Assembly (NCBI GenBank): GCA_037045265.1
Contig: JBAOHV010000019.1
Location: 62,001 to 126,000, forward strand
Direction: 5' to 3'
Source: JBAOHV01 sp037045265
GTDB taxonomy: Bacteria; Actinomycetota; Acidimicrobiia; Acidimicrobiales; Microtrichaceae
DNA: 64,000 nt
The notes under the pieces are model-generated. The model was not told where the DNA came from, searched no databases, and was given only the letters and a program-made list of their open reading frames with translations. Below, one piece after another: positions 8,186-18,196 of the stretch. Every line of letters begins with the position of its first letter. The first letter of the stretch is position 1. The position numbers were made by a program, and so were the translations under genes.

Positions 8186-9284
8186 GCGTCCAAGGAAGCC
8201 TCGACGGGACGCCGAGCGGAATCCCGGGAGCGTCGACACTCCTCGAGGTCGACGGCATCGTCACGCAGTTCAGCACGCCCCGCGGCACGGTGAACGCGGT
8301 CGACGGCGTGTCGCTTCGCCTCGAGCGTGGCAAGACCCTGGGCATCGTCGGCGAGTCGGGTTCCGGCAAGTCGGTGCTCTCCGCGCTCGATCATGGGGCT
8401 GCTCCCGTCCAACGCGACCCGACGCGGAACCGTGCGCTTCGAGGGCCGCGACATCACGGACGCCTCGCCCACGGAGCTGCGCGCCCTCTGGGGCGTCGAG
8501 ATGGCGATGATCTTCCAGGACCCGATGACGGCGCTCAACCCCGTCATGAAGATCGGCAAGCAGATCACCGAGTCGCTGCGCCACCACCTGGACATGCCCA
8601 AGTCGGACGCTCACGAGACAGCTGTCGCTCTTTTGAGAGCGGTGAAGATCCCAGAGGCGGACAAGCGCTTCTCGTCGTATCCCCACGAGATGTCCGGCGG
8701 CATGCGCCAGCGTGTCGTGATAGCCGTGGCACTCGCCTGCGGCCCGAAGTTGCTCTTCGCCGACGAGCCGACCACGGCTCTCGACGTCACGGTACAGGCG
8801 CAGATCCTGGACCTGCTGGCCGATCAGCAGCGTGAGCGCTACATGGCGATGATCCTCGTTACCCACGACCTGGGTGTGGTCGCCGGCCGGGCGGACGAGA
8901 TCGCGGTGATGTACGCCGGGCGGATAGTCGAACGTGCGCCGACCGGTTCACTCTTCTCCGAGATGCGCCACCCGTACACCGAGGCGCTCCTTGCCGCGAT
9001 CCCCAAGCTGTCCGATGCCTCCCACACCCGCCTCGAGGCGATCGGCGGACGCCCACCGGACCTGGTCGACCCACCGGCCGGTTGCTCGTTCAGCCCGCGC
9101 TGTCCCTATGCACAAGAGCGCTGCCATGTGGAACGCCCGGAGCTGACTCCCAGCCCGACGGACCCGACGCACGAGCTTCGCGTGCTTCTACCCGGTCGGC
9201 TCACCCGAGACCGAGGAGAAGAGAGTGCAGATCCAGGCCCGACGCCTCATGCGTTCCGCCCCCAACCCCACCGGGGGTGCCTGA
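8182..9284 (+). CDS. ABC transporter ATPase, DppD type (two frame breaks)
   Basis: The protein can be read continuously only by skipping one base near 8383 and one near 9182. Segment 1 carries Walker A GESGSGKS. Segment 2 carries the Q-loop FQDPMTALNP, signature MSGGMRQR, Walker B LLFADEPTTALD and H-loop VTHD, then the oligopeptide-family C-terminal Cys motif CSFSPRCPYAQERC. After the second skip the reading gives CFYPVGSPETEE and ends at TGA 9282-9284, which overlaps the ATG of the next ATPase (ATGG at 9284). Each side of each break is well conserved, so the breaks are probably sequence errors. It hydrolyses ATP to drive the importer. Confidence 0.85.
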
Positions 9285-10351
9285 TGGCCGGTAGCGGCTC
9301 GGCTCACCTCCGCGGCGGCGAGGACGTGGTACTGAGCGTGGAGAACCTGGTCGTCGACTTCCCTGTCGACCGCAGACGAAAGGTCTCGGCGGTCGCGAAC
9401 ATCTCGTTCGACATCCGCCGTGGCGAGACACTCGGTCTCGTGGGCGAGTCCGGTTGCGGCAAGTCGACGACCGGCAAGGCGATCATGCAACTCCCCCGCC
9501 CCACCCGAGGTGCGGTGAAGCTGGAGGGCAGGGACCTGGTCGCACTCTCCGGCGAGGACCTGCGCCGCACGAGACCTCAGCTGCAGATGATCTTCCAGGA
9601 TCCGATCTCGTCGTTGAACCCTCGCCGCTACGTGGCTCAGATCGTCGAGGAGCCGCTCAAGATCTGGGGACTCGGATCCACCGAGGAACGCAGCGCGAAG
9701 GTCGACGAGGTTCTCTCGGCCGTGGGTATCGACCCCCGGTCGGCCAGGGAGCGCAAACCACACGAGTTCTCCGGCGGGCAGTGCCAACGCATCTCGATCG
9801 CCCGCGCTGTCGTCACCGAACCGTCGATCATCATCTGCGACGAGCCGGTGTCGGCGCTCGACGTCTCGGTCCAGGCACAGATCCTCAACCTGCTCGAGGA
9901 GATGAAGCAGCGATATGGGCTGACCCTGGTGTTCGTCGCCCATGACCTTGCGGTCGTCAAGAACGTCTCGGACCGGGTCGCGGTGATGTACCTGGGCAAG
10001 ATGTGCGAGATCGGCCCACCCGATGATCTGTACGCGGCACCGGCGCACCCCTACACGAAGGCGCTCCTCTCGGCCATTCCCTTGCCGGACCCGTCGAGTG
10101 CGACCGACATCGGCGAGCATCTGGGCGGCGAGCTGCCGTCACCGATCGACCCGCCTTCGGGTTGCCGGTTCCGGACCCGCTGCGACCGGGCGGGGGAGCT
10201 CTGCTCGACGGTGGAGCCGCAGATGCAAAAGGTCGACGGCGATCACTTCGTCGCATGCCACTTCCCTCTCGTCCCGGTGTCCACTTCGGTCTCGGTCGCC
10301 GCCGGCGCGACGGACGCTCGACCGGGTGCCGAAGCGACGGGCGCAGGCTGA
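9284..10351 (+). CDS. ABC transporter ATPase, DppF type
   Basis: A 355-residue intact ATPase. It has Walker A GESGCGKS, Q-loop FQDPISSLNP, signature FSGGQCQR, Walker B IIICDEPVSALD and H-loop VAHD, then the C-terminal oligopeptide/dipeptide domain with a Cys-rich motif ending RTRCDRAGELC. It pairs with the DppD-type subunit as a heterodimeric motor. The ATG at 9284 overlaps the stop of the upstream gene in a TGATG arrangement, although the open frame continues upstream only because of a frame break in that gene. Confidence 0.92.
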   Translation: MAGSGSAHLRGGEDVVLSVENLVVDFPVDRRRKVSAVANISFDIRRGETLGLVGESGCGKSTTGKAIMQLPRPTRGAVKLEGRDLVALSGEDLRRTRPQLQMIFQDPISSLNPRRYVAQIVEEPLKIWGLGSTEERSAKVDEVLSAVGIDPRSARERKPHEFSGGQCQRISIARAVVTEPSIIICDEPVSALDVSVQAQILNLLEEMKQRYGLTLVFVAHDLAVVKNVSDRVAVMYLGKMCEIGPPDDLYAAPAHPYTKALLSAIPLPDPSSATDIGEHLGGELPSPIDPPSGCRFRTRCDRAGELCSTVEPQMQKVDGDHFVACHFPLVPVSTSVSVAAGATDARPGAEATGAG

Positions 10352-10365
10352 GCGAGTCGCTCCCC

Positions 10366-12019
10366 GTGGAGATCAACATCGCCGCGGCGACCGAAGCGAT
10401 CGCCGCGGCGCACCCCGACCGGGATGCCCTGGTCTCGGCGAGCGGAGTCAGGTCGTGGCAGGAGGTGTCAGAGCGCACACGGCGCCTCGCCGCGGTCCTC
10501 GGCGCTGCCGGGCTGGGGCTCCACGCCGTTGTGGGGCCGAGCGCCTCGGTCTCCCCCCACGACCACGTAGCGCTGTACCTGCACAACGGGCCCGAGTACC
10601 TGGAAGGGATGCTCGGCGCGTGGAAGGCGCGTGCAGCGTCGTTCAACGTCAACTACCGCTACGTCGCGGCTGAGCTGCGCTACCTGCTCGACGACGCGTC
10701 GGCCGCGGCGATCATCTTCCACGAGTGCTTCGCTCCGACCCTCGCACCGGTGCTCGACGAGCTCACGGTCCGCCCGTCGGTCCTGTTGCAGGTTGCCGAC
10801 GGATCCGGCCACGACCTGCTGGCGGGGGCGCTCGACTACGAGTCGGCTCTGGCGGCGAGCACGGCCGATCTGCCGGTCGATCTGGTCGAGGGCTGGAGCG
10901 GTGACGACCTGTACGTCTGCTACACGGGCGGCACCACGGGCATGCCCAAGGGGACCATGTGGCGTCAGGCCGATTTCGTCGTGGCCGCGCTCGGAGCACG
11001 GCAGCGATCCGGCGTGGAGTACGACACGCTCGACCAGCTCGTCGCCGATGCCCGCGGCACGGTCCGGGCACTTCCGGCACCGCCGCTCATGCACGGCGCC
11101 GCGCACTGGAACGCTCTGTCGTGCTGGCTGGCCGGCGGGACCGTAGTGATCCAGCAGGTCGTCGATCGATTCGACCCGGTCGACATCCTGGACACGATCG
11201 AGCGCCATCGTGCGTCGTCGCTGCTGGTGGTGGGCGATCCGATGGCCCGCCCGATCGTCGACACGCTGCGCGATGAACGTCGCCATGGGCAGCAACGTGA
11301 CCTCTCGAGCCTCCGGCACGTACTCTCGGGCGGCGCTGTCCTGTCGACGAGGCTGAAATCGCAGCTCGTCGAGCTGTTGGCGGGGGTGACCGTCGTCGAT
11401 GTGCTGGGGTCGACCGAATCGGGTCGCCAGGCCGTGGCGCGGAGTCGGTCGACCGACGAATCCGACATCCACTTCGAACCCTCGGCGACCGCGGCTGTGC
11501 TCGGCGCGGACATGTCCCGCAGGCTCGCTCCCGGAGAGGACGAGCTGGGGTGGTTGGCACAGTCCGGCCGCGTGCCCCTCGGCTACCTCGGAGACGAGGA
11601 CAAGTCGGCACGGACCTTCCCGACCGTGAACGGCGTGCGCTACGCCGTGCCCGGCGACCGCGGCGCTGCTCCTCGCCGACGGGCGGGTCGAGCTGCGGGG
11701 CAGGGACTCGGTGTGCATCAACACCGGCGGCGAGAAGGTCTTCGCCGAGGAGGTCGAGACTGCAGTGAAGTCCCACCCCGCTGTCCTCGACGCGGTCGTG
11801 TGCGCAAGACCGTCGGAGCGCTGGGGTGAAGAGGTCGTCGCGATCGTCGCCCTGGCCGAGGGAGCCACCGTCACCGATGCAGACCTGAGTCGCGCTGCCG
11901 CGGCGACGATCGCCCGCTACAAGCTTCCCCGCAGCTTCATCCGCGTCGACCACGTCGAGCGCGCGCCGTCGGGCAAGGCCGACTACCGCTGGGCCAGATC
12001 GGTCGCCGTCGACGCCTGA
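10366..12019 (+). CDS. AMP-dependent acyl-CoA synthetase (one frame break)
   Basis: About 550 residues when one base is skipped near 11662. Upstream of the break it shows the adenylate-forming P-loop YTGGTTGMPKG (about residues 186-196) and a GSTESG-type A5 motif. At the break the read-through gives PGDR followed by an RGRDSVCINTGGEKVF stretch, with the acceptor-domain lysine in PSGKADYRW near the C-terminus. It activates a carboxylic acid to its CoA ester. The GTG at 10366 lies only 14 bases after the ABC ATPase stop, so it may be the last gene of that operon, perhaps activating an imported acid; that link is inference. Confidence 0.85.
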
Positions 12020-12056
12020 CAGACCGGCACCGACCGGAATCCGCCGGTGTTCCGAT

Positions 12057-12305
12057 TCAGTCCTTGGTGGCGACCGCGTTGGGCGTGACGTTCATCTTGG
12101 GCTCGTAGTCGGCGGCCTCGACGTCACGTGCCTCGCCGCCCACCACCACTCGCAGGGTCGTGCGACAGGAGGCGCATGGACCGTAGAGCTCCTCGGTCAC
12201 GTCTAGCCGGCAGCGAGGACAGGTGAAGCTGAGGAGCTCGCCCTCAACAGGATCGGGCGGCAGACCCCCTGGCGTCGCCCCACCGTTGGAGGCTGTTTCG
12301 GACAT
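12057..12305 (-). CDS. Small zinc-ribbon protein
   Basis: An 82-residue hypothetical protein. A disordered Gly/Pro-rich N-terminus is followed by a CPRC...CASC pair separated by 13 residues, a probable zinc ribbon. The C-terminal tail is acidic and then ends in a short basic stretch. No function is recognised; such ribbons often bind nucleic acid or another protein. The start ATG at 12305 is chosen because the residues upstream are low-complexity and no ribosome site supports an earlier start. It converges with the acyl-CoA synthetase gene, 37 bases away. Confidence 0.65.
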   Translation of the reverse strand: MSETASNGGATPGGLPPDPVEGELLSFTCPRCRLDVTEELYGPCASCRTTLRVVVGGEARDVEAADYEPKMNVTPNAVATKD

Positions 12306-12444
12306 GTCCCCATGCTCGCACCGAATGAGGCGCCGAGCTGTGGATGACCTCACTCCCAATCCACCGTCGATCCAGCGGGAATCCCCCTCGGTCCACCGCG
12401 GATGTACAGGTTTGTGGCCCTAGCGATCCACAGGATCGAATCCG

Positions 12445-12450
12445 TACCGT
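12445..12450 (+). promoter_or_regulatory. -10 box of a leaderless promoter
   Basis: TACCGT, six bases before the ATG at 12457, with no Shine-Dalgarno in between. Confidence 0.45.
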
Positions 12451-12456
12451 TGCCGC

Positions 12457-12717
12457 ATGACCTTGGTTCCCAGCACCCGCACCACAGCATCGACCTCGTT
12501 CGACGTCGTCCTCGCCGACGGTACCCACGAGATCGTCGACGGTGTCGACGCCTACCAGCAGGAGGCATCGATGACCACCTTCTTCCGCACCGACAACGGT
12601 CGCCAGGCCGTCGACTGCTGGTCGGTCCGGGTCGCCAGCTTCCGCACCGACCACATCGTCGTCATACGTCGCAACGACCATGCCGAGGCGGCCGTGCGGC
12701 ACCTCCACCCGGCCTGA
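12457..12717 (+). CDS. Small protein of unknown function
   Basis: An 86-residue soluble protein without signal peptide or membrane segment. Its core, from FDVVLADGTHEIVDGVDAY to WSVRVASFRTDHIVVIRR, has an alternating pattern suggesting a small beta-rich fold; there are no clear catalytic motifs. I do not recognise a family. The ATG is supported by a TANNNT box six bases upstream. It stands alone between the divergent zinc-ribbon gene and the FAD-oxidoreductase gene. Confidence 0.6.
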   Translation: MTLVPSTRTTASTSFDVVLADGTHEIVDGVDAYQQEASMTTFFRTDNGRQAVDCWSVRVASFRTDHIVVIRRNDHAEAAVRHLHPA

Positions 12718-12838
12718 GCGATCCATTCGCAACGCATCTCGACGTCGTTCGTTCGACATGGGGGAATCGTGGATCCGTTCCCCTCACGCACTACTGTCGT
12801 CGGGCGGTCGAAACTCGACACGCCCCCTCAGAGAACGC

Positions 12839-14422
12839 ATGCCTGACGACTCCACCTCCAGCACCCCCTCGCAGCCAGCGGCCGCCGACCCCAGTGTGGT
12901 CATCATCGGCGGCGGTCCGGCAGGCCTGACCGCCGCCTTCGAGCTGATGAAGGCCGGGCACCGGTCCACCGTGATCGAGGCCGACGACGATCGTCGGCGG
13001 AATCTCCCGCTCGGTCGAACGCGACGGCTACCGCTTCGACATCGGCGGCCACCGCTTCTTCACCAAAGTCCCCGAGGTCGAGGCGCTCTGGCACGAGATC
13101 CTCCCCGACGAGGACTTCCTGCTGCGCCCGCGGATGAGTCGCATCTACTACCAGGGCAAGTACTACGACTACCCGATCAAGCCCATGAACGCGCTGCTGA
13201 ACCTGGGTCCCGTCGAAGCCGTTCGCTGCGTGCTGTCATATCTGGCGGTCAAGGTACGCCCACCCAAGACCCAGGCGACGCTCGAGGACTACATCGTCGC
13301 CAACTACGGACGACGCCTCTTCGATCACTTCTTCAAGACCTACAACGAGAAGGTATGGGGTGTGCCGGCTTCGGCGATCTCAGCCGACTGGGGTGCCCAG
13401 CGGATCAAGGGCATGTCGATCTGGGACGCGGTCTGGGAACCGATCCGCGCCCGTCTCGCTGGTCGCCGCAAGGACAAGAACAAGCAGGTCACCAGCCTGA
13501 TCGAGGAGTTCCAGTACCCCAAGTACGGTCCCGGTCAGATGTGGGAGGTGTGCACCGACAAGGTCGCGCGCCGAGGGAACCGACGTCCTGATGGAGACCA
13601 GGGTCGAGCGGGTGACCCACTCCGACGGCTTGGCACGTACCGTGCACGCCGTCGACGCGACGGGCAACAAGCTCCAGTTCGACGCGGACCACGTCATCTC
13701 GTCGATGCCGTTCCCGCAGCTGCTCCGGGCGATGGACCCGCCAGCCGCCGGCCGAGGTCCTGGCCGCCGCCGACGACCTGGGCTTCCGCGACTTCCTCAC
13801 CGTCGCCCTGGTCGTTCCGGAGGACGCTGGGTTCCCCGACAACTGGATCTACATCCACTCGCCCGAGGTCAAGGTCGGCCGGATCCAGAACTTCGGCTCC
13901 TGGTCGCCGTACCTGGTCAAGGACGGCAACACGTGCCTGGGCCTCGAGTACTTCGTGCTTCGAGGGCGACGACCTCTGGAACGCCAGCGACGAGGAGCTC
14001 ATCGCCCGCGGCACCCGTGAGCTCGGCGTGCTCGGCCTGGTCGACCCCGCCGACGGGTGAAGCAGGGCTACGTCGTCCGCCATGCCCAAGGCCTACCCGG
14101 TGTACGACGACGTCTACGCCGACAACGTCGCAGTGCTCAACGACTGGATCGCACGAGACGACGCCCAACGTGCATCCCGTGGGTCGCAACGGCATGCACA
14201 AGTACAACAACCAGGACCACTCGATGCTCACCGCGATGCTGACCGTCGAGAACATCCTGCGGCACGGGCGAGCACGACATCTGGGCCGTCAACGTCGACG
14301 AGGACTACCACGAGGAGTCCGGCCACGACGCCGGCTCTGCGAACATGCCGCCCGGGGACCGGTTCGCGAAGGGCACGGGCCGCGAGGCGCCGATCATCCC
14401 CCGCTCTGCATCCCGTAGCTGA
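12839..14422 (+). CDS. FAD-dependent oxidoreductase, UGM/HemY-like (eight frame breaks)
   Basis: Read by skipping bases near 12990, 13570, 13744, 13955, 14055 (two), 14081, 14157 and 14263, this gives about 525 residues of an NAD(P)/FAD-dependent protein. Visible are the dinucleotide motif VVIIGGGPAGLTAA (about 22-35), a GG doublet region DIGGHRFFTK, LEDYIVANYGRRLFDHFFK, and a C-terminal flavin site with GRNGMHKYNNQDHSM. The family lies near UDP-galactopyranose mutase and protoporphyrinogen oxidase and often sits in surface polysaccharide loci, which fits the neighbours. Its exact reaction is not known. The density of breaks is the highest in the window. Both ends and every internal segment are conserved, so the gene is probably functional. 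Confidence 0.8.
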
Positions 14423-14484
14423 CACCGCTGGCAGCAGTGGCCTCACGGCAGCTCACCGGATAGGCGGCACCTACCGTGGGTGGC

Positions 14485-17327
14485 TCAGCCGCCCCTGGCG
14501 ATCCTCATGATCTCGGGGCCGAGCCATGCCGACAGCGTCGGGGCGAACGAGTCCTGGAAGTGGATCCCGTCGGAGCGCATGGAGCGGTCCATCTCGCCGC
14601 CTGGTTGGCCGGCCACCCAGGCGCGCATGTCCACGAGCGGACGCGACACCCGGCCGTAGCGCGACCGCCTCGGCGAGCAACTCGTTCAGCCGGTCCATGC
14701 GCTCAGGTTCCGATTCCGCCAGACCCGACTCGCCCTTGTCAAGCCCCGACTCGATGTGCGGCTGCGTCAGCACGATCACGTGGGCGCCATCTGCTCCCAA
14801 CGTGTCGATCGCCGACAGGAACTCGCCCAGGATGTAGCGGTCGATGTCTGCTTCGCCGATGTGGCGGTAGTGGTCATCGCCGACGAGTCGCCGGTCGACC
14901 ACCTCCCAGACGCCGGAGCTCAACACGACGGCGTCCGGTCGGTGCGACGCTATCAACGCCGGGAAGACCGTTGCCCAGTCACAGCGCGACTCGAGAGTCC
15001 TGGTCTCCCGCTGGAACTTGTAGGACCCTCCGCGGGCAATGGCGCAGCCGAACTCCGCGGCGGTGGTGGCGCGCATCTCACCCGTCTCGCGTCCCCAGTC
15101 ATCCAGGCCGAAACCGATCCCGAACGCGACCGAGTCGCCGACCACGAGCACGTCGGCGCTGTCACGTGCCCCGACCATACGGCGGTCCCTCGGCGCCGGT
15201 GCCGGTGGAAGTGGAGTGTCCGGTGCGATCACGGGGGGTGGCGGTGCGACGACAGGCTTCTGGCTCTCCCGGAGCATGGGCAGGAGCCACTCGCCGAGCA
15301 CACCGCCCGCCTCAGGCAGGAAGCCGACTCCGTCTCCCGAACGCAGGGAAGGGTCGAACGGCCCGGCCGGCCACTGCTGCGTCTGTGTCGCCAGATCGAA
15401 GGTCCTCAGCGACCGTTGGGCGCCGACCTCGGCGATGATCTGGTTCACCCGGTCCCTGCTGGCCGGGTCGTTCTCACGGAAGCCGGGCCCTGGATTGCCC
15501 TCGGCGAGCTGTCCGCGTTCGATCTGGAGGAGCTGCTCCTGGCCGGGATCCGGGTTCGCTGCAGGTTCCGGGATCGGGGGAGGTACCGCCGTGTTGTTTA
15601 CGGGCGGAGCGGTGACGAGCACCACCTCGGCACCTGTCTCCGTGAGCTCGTCGGTCAGCAGCGCGATCTCGCTGCGGAGGAAGTCGTCGACCTGCGGGTC
15701 CGAGGGGCCCGCCCAGCCCGACTTCGTGCTCATCCTCCGGGCGTTGGTGTCCCGCATGGTTCCGACGACCATGACAACGTCGGGCTGAGCTGCGCGTACC
15801 GCCTCGAGCCATGACTCGCGTGTCCTGCCGCATCGATTCACGTCGCGTTCCACACGACCGTCGGCCAGGGTCACCGTGCCACCCACGGCGATACCGCAGT
15901 CGGGTACGGCCGAGACGGTCACCTCGAGCCCGTCCACTGCCGTGAGCTGTTCTCCCAGTGATGCGGCGACCTGATCGCCGACGACGGTCACGCGGACGGT
16001 CGGCGGAGGGAGCGTGGTCGGTGCGGCCTCCTCCTGCTGGGTAGCCAACTGCAACCGGGACGGGGGCGGCAGGTCACGGGTGACCCAGGCCGTGGCGGCG
16101 AGTATCGCAACCGCGCCCAGCACGGCGGTGATCGGCGCGATGCGCGCCCGCAGGCGCGATCCGCGCCGCACGGGGTCCTCGATCACGTGGAACAACGCTG
16201 TGGCCAACAAGGCGGTGACCAGGAGGCGCAGACCGAACAGCGGCCACTGTGAGAGGCCTACCCTGGCGGGGGTCAGCCACAGGAAGACCGGCCAGTGCAA
16301 CAGGTAGACGCCGTAGCTGATCTTGCCGATCCAGACGAGCGGCCCCAGCGACAGGACCCAGCCGAGAGGGCCTCCCTGGATCGCCGAGAAGATGATCGCT
16401 GCGGTCAGCGCCGCGGCGGCGAGCAGTCCCCACGGGTACACCCAGGACGAATCCAGCCGGGCGATGTGCCAGAGCCAGCCGGTCACCCCGAGCGCGACGG
16501 GCCCCAGGATCAGCAGCACGTATAGCAACGCCCCGGACGGCACCCTCAGGCGGCGCAGCGTCGCGCACGCCAGGAGCCCTCCGACGAGCATCTCGGCCAT
16601 ACGGCTGTCGGTGCCGAAGTAGGCCCGGTCGATCGAGGTGCGTGCGTACCAGCCGTTGGACAACGCCGAGAACACGCCGAGCACGATGAACACGCCTGCG
16701 AGCAGTGCGACGCGCTGACGTACCGGCAGCTTGCGCCCGGCGGCCATCACGGCGACGATCAGCAACGGCAGGATGACATAGAACTGCTGCTCGACCGCCA
16801 GGCTCCAGAAGTGCTCCAGGGGCGAAGGGGCGACGAAGTCAGCTCCGTAGGAGCGGTCCTGGGCGATGAAGTGCCAGTTGATGATCTCGGCGAGAGCGAA
16901 AGGGATGTCGCCACGCAGCGAGCGCAGCTGGTCGGTGTTCCAGACGCCGAGCGCACCCATGAACAGGACGATGACGATGGTCGTCCATGATGCTGGCAGG
17001 AGTCGGCGGAAGCGCCGACTCCAGAAGCGGCGCAGATCGATGCCGTGCTCGGTCTCCGACGAGTTCCACTCGCGCAGCAGGAGCGAGGTGATCAGGAACC
17101 CCGACAACGCGAAGAACATCGAGATGCTCAGGAATCCCCCGGCGATCCAGGTGAATCGCAGCGTGGAAGACCAGCACGGCCAGCACGGCCACCGCACGCA
17201 GCCCGTCGAGCGATTCGACGTGCCCGAGGGGCTCGGTGACCAGGCGGCGACGGCGCACGACCGTCAACGGGTCGGAATCGGTCTGCTGACCCGGTGGGGG
17301 CACCGCGGGAGCCTCGAGATCGGTCAT
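14485..17327 (-). CDS. OafA-type acyltransferase with two SGNH domains (two frame breaks)
   Basis: About 946 residues after skipping a base near 17156 and another near 14659. The N-terminal 360 residues form an acyltransferase-3 membrane domain (about 10-11 helices) with FFALSGFLIT and FWSLAVEQQFY. Two SGNH-like domains follow. The first (about 425-640) has GDQ where the catalytic GDS is expected and seems degenerate. The second (about 705-945) has VVGDSVAFG and a C-terminal DGIHF, so it keeps the Ser and Asp-His. It would transfer acyl groups across the membrane to surface sugars. It starts 7 bases after the GT2 stop and so shares its transcript. Confidence 0.85.
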
Positions 17328-17334
17328 CGAGGGG

Positions 17335-18135
17335 TCAGTGTCCGGTCGGCGGCGGCGTCGGTCGGATACGGCCCTGCAGGTAGCGGCCGGGCGCGGTTCG
17401 CCGGAGAGCTCCCGTGATCTGCGGCGAACGCAGCGCAGCGCCCCACCAGGTGACCCTCAGCTCCGTCTCGACCATGGTTCGCACCACCGCCATCTTCGAG
17501 GTGCCGTCGACGCGGTCCACGAACGTGATCGGCAGTTCGCTCACGTTCAGATCGGGGTGCGCGGAGATCCTGTAGGCGGTCTCGATCTGGAAGAGGTAGC
17601 CGTTGGCCGTCGTGCCGTCGATGTCGATCGCCTCGAGCGCCGCCGCCCGGTACATGCGAAAGGCAGTCGTGGCGTCGCGGATGCGCAGGCGCAGCATGGC
17701 GCGTGCATAGGTGTTGCCCCAGAGCGACAGCTTCCGACGCATCCAGGTCCAGTTCGGTACCGATCCACCGGGCACGTAGCGCGACCCGACCGCCACGTCG
17801 GCGCCGGAGTCGACGGCATCGAGCAGGTGCGCAAGCACCGCCGGGTCGTGGGAGAAGTCGGCGTCCATCTGGCCTATGACGTCGAATCCCTGGTCCAGCG
17901 TGTGACGGAAGCCGTGACGGTAGGCGGCCCCGAGGCCGGCCTTGCCCGGGCGGTGCAAGACCTGGATGCCACCCAGCTCGGCCGCGGCGACCTCGGCGAT
18001 CTCGCCCGTACCGTCGGGGCTGTTGTCGTCGCACACGATGACGGTCAGATCCGGACACTGCACTCGGATGGCCGCGAGCAGACGGCCGATGTTGTCGGCC
18101 TCCTGGTACGTCGGGATCACAAGGGCAGAATCCAC
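17335..18135 (-). CDS. GT2 glycosyltransferase, dolichol/polyprenol-phosphate mannose synthase type
   Basis: A 266-residue cytoplasmic enzyme. It shows VIPTYQEADNI at the N-terminus, VCDDNSPDGTGEI, GKAGLGAAYRHGF, and the metal-binding QMDADFSHDP, all diagnostic of DPM1/Ppm1-like synthases. It lacks C-terminal membrane helices, like the catalytic domain of actinobacterial Ppm1. It should make a polyprenyl-phosphate sugar donor used by GT-C enzymes outside the membrane, several of which are encoded nearby. The GTG at 18135 is preceded by TACAGT at a 6-base gap, supporting a leaderless start. Confidence 0.9.
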   Translation of the reverse strand: MDSALVIPTYQEADNIGRLLAAIRVQCPDLTVIVCDDNSPDGTGEIAEVAAAELGGIQVLHRPGKAGLGAAYRHGFRHTLDQGFDVIGQMDADFSHDPAVLAHLLDAVDSGADVAVGSRYVPGGSVPNWTWMRRKLSLWGNTYARAMLRLRIRDATTAFRMYRAAALEAIDIDGTTANGYLFQIETAYRISAHPDLNVSELPITFVDRVDGTSKMAVVRTMVETELRVTWWGAALRSPQITGALRRTAPGRYLQGRIRPTPPPTGH

Positions 18136-18141
18136 CCGAAG

Positions 18142-18147
18142 ACTGTA
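18142..18147 (-). promoter_or_regulatory. -10 box of a leaderless promoter for the GT2-acyltransferase unit
   Basis: TACAGT on the minus strand with a six-base gap to the GTG at 18135 and no Shine-Dalgarno. Confidence 0.5.
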
Positions 18148-18196
18148 TCGGCAGCGCAGAGGTCGCCCGGTGCACCGTGCTGTGGCGCCCCCCAGC

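Noticed and set aside
9284..9300. A natural fusion of the two ABC ATPases in one frame
   Set aside because: The apparent fusion comes from a frame break near 9182; after correction the first gene stops at 9284, overlapping the second start.
8182..14422. Calling the broken ABC ATPase and FAD-oxidoreductase genes pseudogenes
   Set aside because: All segments keep conserved motifs with no missense decay, and the same error type hits housekeeping gltB.
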